A stretch of 64,000 bases of DNA from Bryobacterales bacterium (GTDB taxonomy: Bacteria; Acidobacteriota; Terriglobia; Bryobacterales; Bryobacteraceae). A model generated the notes under the pieces. That model had not been told where the DNA came from. It saw only the letters and a list, made by a program, of their open reading frames with translations, and did no database searches. The first letter of the stretch is position 1. Every line of letters begins with the position of its first letter. The stretch lies in assembly GCA_003164035.1 (NCBI GenBank), contig PLRS01000045.1, forward strand, positions 62,001 through 126,000, read 5' to 3'. Positions 62,284 to 64,000 of the stretch are shown in pieces. The translations under genes and the position numbers were made by a program.

Positions 62284-62781
62284 ATGCCGATCAAACTCAC
62301 GAACGAAGTCATCATTGCTGCCATTGAAGGTTTCGAGGCGCAAAAGGCCCGAATTGATGCAAAACTTTCTGAACTTCGGGGCCTCTTGACCGGGAGCGCC
62401 ATCGAGGCCGCCACCACGCCGGCGATCATCGCGCCCAAGCGCAAGAGATTCTCGGCGGCGGCTCGAAAGCGGATGAGGGAAGCTCAGCAGCGTCGATGGG
62501 CCAACATCAAGAGTGATTCTGAACAGCTACCGCAAGCCACGCCTGAGTCCTCGAAGCCCAAGCGGAAGCTGTCAGCGGCTGGCAGAAAAGCAATCGTCGC
62601 TGCCACAAAGAAACGTTGGGCTCTCAAGCGAGCCGAAGCTGCGAAGGGGAGACCAATAGCAGCGAAGAAAGTGGCCTCAGCCCGGGAAAGTGCGGCTGTG
62701 AAGAAGGTGCCCACCAAGGTAGTGGTGAGAGCTGCAACCAAAAAAGGCGCAGTGGAGAAGTCGGCCGCACCTCTTACATAG
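62284..62781 (+). CDS. Lys/Ala-rich nucleic-acid-binding-like protein
   Basis: 165 residues. The first 40 form a helix (IEGFEAQKARIDAKLSELRG). Then come two repeats of a basic motif, FSAAARKRMREAQQRRWA and LSAAGRKAIVAATKKRWA, as in NUMOD3-like segments, followed by a Lys/Ala/Val tail resembling histone H1-like proteins. It probably binds DNA without sequence preference. Similar short proteins are common in Acidobacteriota. Ribosome-binding site GGAGAGCG precedes the ATG. The host promoter is not clear. Confidence 0.7.
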   Translation: MPIKLTNEVIIAAIEGFEAQKARIDAKLSELRGLLTGSAIEAATTPAIIAPKRKRFSAAARKRMREAQQRRWANIKSDSEQLPQATPESSKPKRKLSAAGRKAIVAATKKRWALKRAEAAKGRPIAAKKVASARESAAVKKVPTKVVVRAATKKGAVEKSAAPLT

Positions 62782-63490
62782 ACGGGCCGATCACGCGCCC
62801 GCCGCTGAATAGCGTGGGAACAGAATTCCTTCCAATGTCCAACCGGCAACGCTGCAACGTTGGGGGAGTCAGGTTGCGAACCGACACAATCCGAGGATAT
62901 AGATCCAGGGATATTTTTCGGGTTGCCTACGCGAGCGGTTACGTGTGCACAGGTTCCATAGATCGCCGCCGCGGACGCGCAGAAGACTGTCGATATAGTC
63001 CTAAAGGTCTTCATCCCGATTTCGCCTCAAGGCATGAGGCGGAGAGACTAGGATCGGCCAGAGGGGCGCCCGGCGATGAGATTTCTTCCGTCCCCACGTT
63101 GACAGCGTTGCGCAACCAGCGGAAGACAAGACGATAGCGTTTGAGCAGATAGGTCTAGGAACATTTTTCGGGTTGCATAGTTCACAAGGACAGACCTGTT
63201 AGTTTCTGCCGACCAACCGATGGCCGCCCTCCGTTAGGTCCACGGAGATTTTTCGGGATTCCGCCGATGCATCAGCGATCGCCGGGGGCAGGAGGGCCTG
63301 AGTACACATTCCGACCAACAGCCCGTCCATTGCAGATTTCTGAGAGGATGTGAAATTGCCCGCCGGCGAATCGATGAGGCACGGGTGGTGACATTCGGTC
63401 ACTACTGAAAACCTTGAAAGTCGATGTTCCCCTCAAGAGGTTTTTGAGGCCACCGTTCGCTACGCTCGACTTGCGGGGCTCCTTTGACGC
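62782..63490. other. Degenerate region with three copies of a 27-bp repeat
   Basis: No intact gene is supported. The stretch contains imperfect direct repeats at 62900-62926, 63150-63176 and 63235-63261 (shared core ATTTTTCGGG, listed separately). On the minus strand the three copies read in a common pattern (for example SRKISVDL and TRKISLDL), so they may be pieces of a decayed gene family or mobile element. Confidence 0.4.
62900..63261. repeat. 27-bp imperfect direct repeat, three copies
   Basis: Copies at 62900-62926, 63150-63176 and 63235-63261 all have the pattern TAGRTCYA followed by ATTTTTCGGG and end in TTGC or ATTC, without gaps. Spacing is irregular (223 and 58 bp between copies), so it is not a CRISPR array. 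The nature is unknown. Confidence 0.6.
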
Positions 63491-63937
63491 TCAGTCCGAT
63501 AACGGGGTTGATTCGCCGTTCCGAAGTTTGGGTTCGCCCCACTGGGGTAAAGGATCACACTGCGCCAGACGAAACAAGAACTCGCCGCCGGTGTTTTCGT
63601 CGAACAGCATGTGAATGAAGCGGTACGTTCGATCGACGACGTCAATCACCAGCCGCTTGATTTAGTCGTCGTACAGGCGCGACACCTCCGGACAGGGGAT
63701 CGGACCATACGGGCTGCTGACAGTAACGGCCGAATTATCTCCAGTCGCCGACGGGGGCGAGGTGCCGGCGTGAAAATCCTCAAGCGTCGAATGGCGGAAG
63801 CACTGCAGGACCAGATACTTCGCCAATCGCTGCTGCAGCACGGGATCCGTCATGAATGCGCGGATTTCCTCATCAGCGCTCAAATCCAGTCCTCCAAGAC
63901 CTCCCACTATCACACGAACCAGCAATTGGTGAAACAC
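63491..63937 (-). pseudogene. Conserved hypothetical gene interrupted by an in-frame TAA
   Basis: 148 sense and stop codons in one minus frame. The 5' part (to TAA at 63662-63664) reads FMTDPVLQQRLAKYLVLQ and LEDFHAGT; after the TAA it continues IKRLVIDVVDRTYRFIHMLFD and LAQCDPLPQWGEPKL. The parts fit one short protein, familiar from integrated elements in soil bacteria, where the position of the stop would be a polar codon. No frameshift. Function unknown. Confidence 0.6.
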
Positions 63938-64000
63938 CCGCCAAGCAGGCGATAGAGGGGATTTGGCAAGGAAGCGAAGATTAGGTCGGCACTGTTCCCC

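Overview
The window looks like chromosomal DNA of a soil-type Acidobacteriota (Bryobacterales/Solibacter-like). This is inferred from high GC, a secreted VWFA-related protein of the acidobacterial type, DUF3300/DUF2950/DUF2934 proteins, and many very small stress membrane proteins. No rRNA gene or complete tRNA gene is visible.

Region 1 (1-28.9 kb) is a dense stress/envelope island. It holds PRC-barrel, DUF2934, DUF3300, DUF2950, universal stress, VIT-type, cupin, CsbD (two), lmo0937-type (two), Thivi_2564-type, DUF3309, DksA/TraR-like, Dps-like and OmpA-like proteins, a glycosyltransferase, a sortase with a candidate substrate, a VWFA protein, a response regulator, and a giant CheB-CheR-PAS-histidine kinase with a companion kinase. 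Fifteen genes or operons here carry a GG-N10-GC match to the sigma-54 -24/-12 promoter, usually 25-110 bp before the start. Several of these promoters, often divergent pairs, share an upstream dyad motif close to GCARANTYTGC repeated about every 21 bp. An NtrC-family sigma-54 activator gene lies inside the island and is the obvious candidate regulator.

Region 2 (29-43 kb) has a Tat-exported mannonate-dehydratase-like protein, a DUF885 protein, a DisA-like (diadenylate-cyclase-type) protein, and a cell-surface glycan cluster. That cluster contains methyltransferases, GT2 and GT4 glycosyltransferases, and one 1464-residue methyltransferase-GT4-GT2 fusion.

Region 3 (43-46.4 kb) is a graveyard of mobile DNA: a fused integrase/IS66/resolvase remnant, an IS4-type element with a frameshifted transposase, and a 50-nt copy of the 3' half of tRNA-Pro(CGG). 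That partial tRNA is best read as an att scar. Its polarity puts the integrated island to its right.

Region 4 (46.4-64 kb) is that island: a PIN/helix-turn-helix toxin-antitoxin pair and a minus-strand defence-type operon. In transcription order the operon has a PD-(D/E)XK-like protein, an unknown protein, a DEAD helicase-DUF1998 protein with a nuclease-like C-terminus, a SNF2 helicase and a type IIG-like DNA methyltransferase. It resembles DISARM class 1 but lacks a recognisable DrmC, and the helicase/DUF1998 parts are fused. The system is damaged. The big helicase frame has two in-frame stops, and the methyltransferase is split by an IS630 element whose precise removal would restore the frame. 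A Lys/Ala-rich small protein, a 27-bp repeat present three times and another nonsense-interrupted gene close the window.
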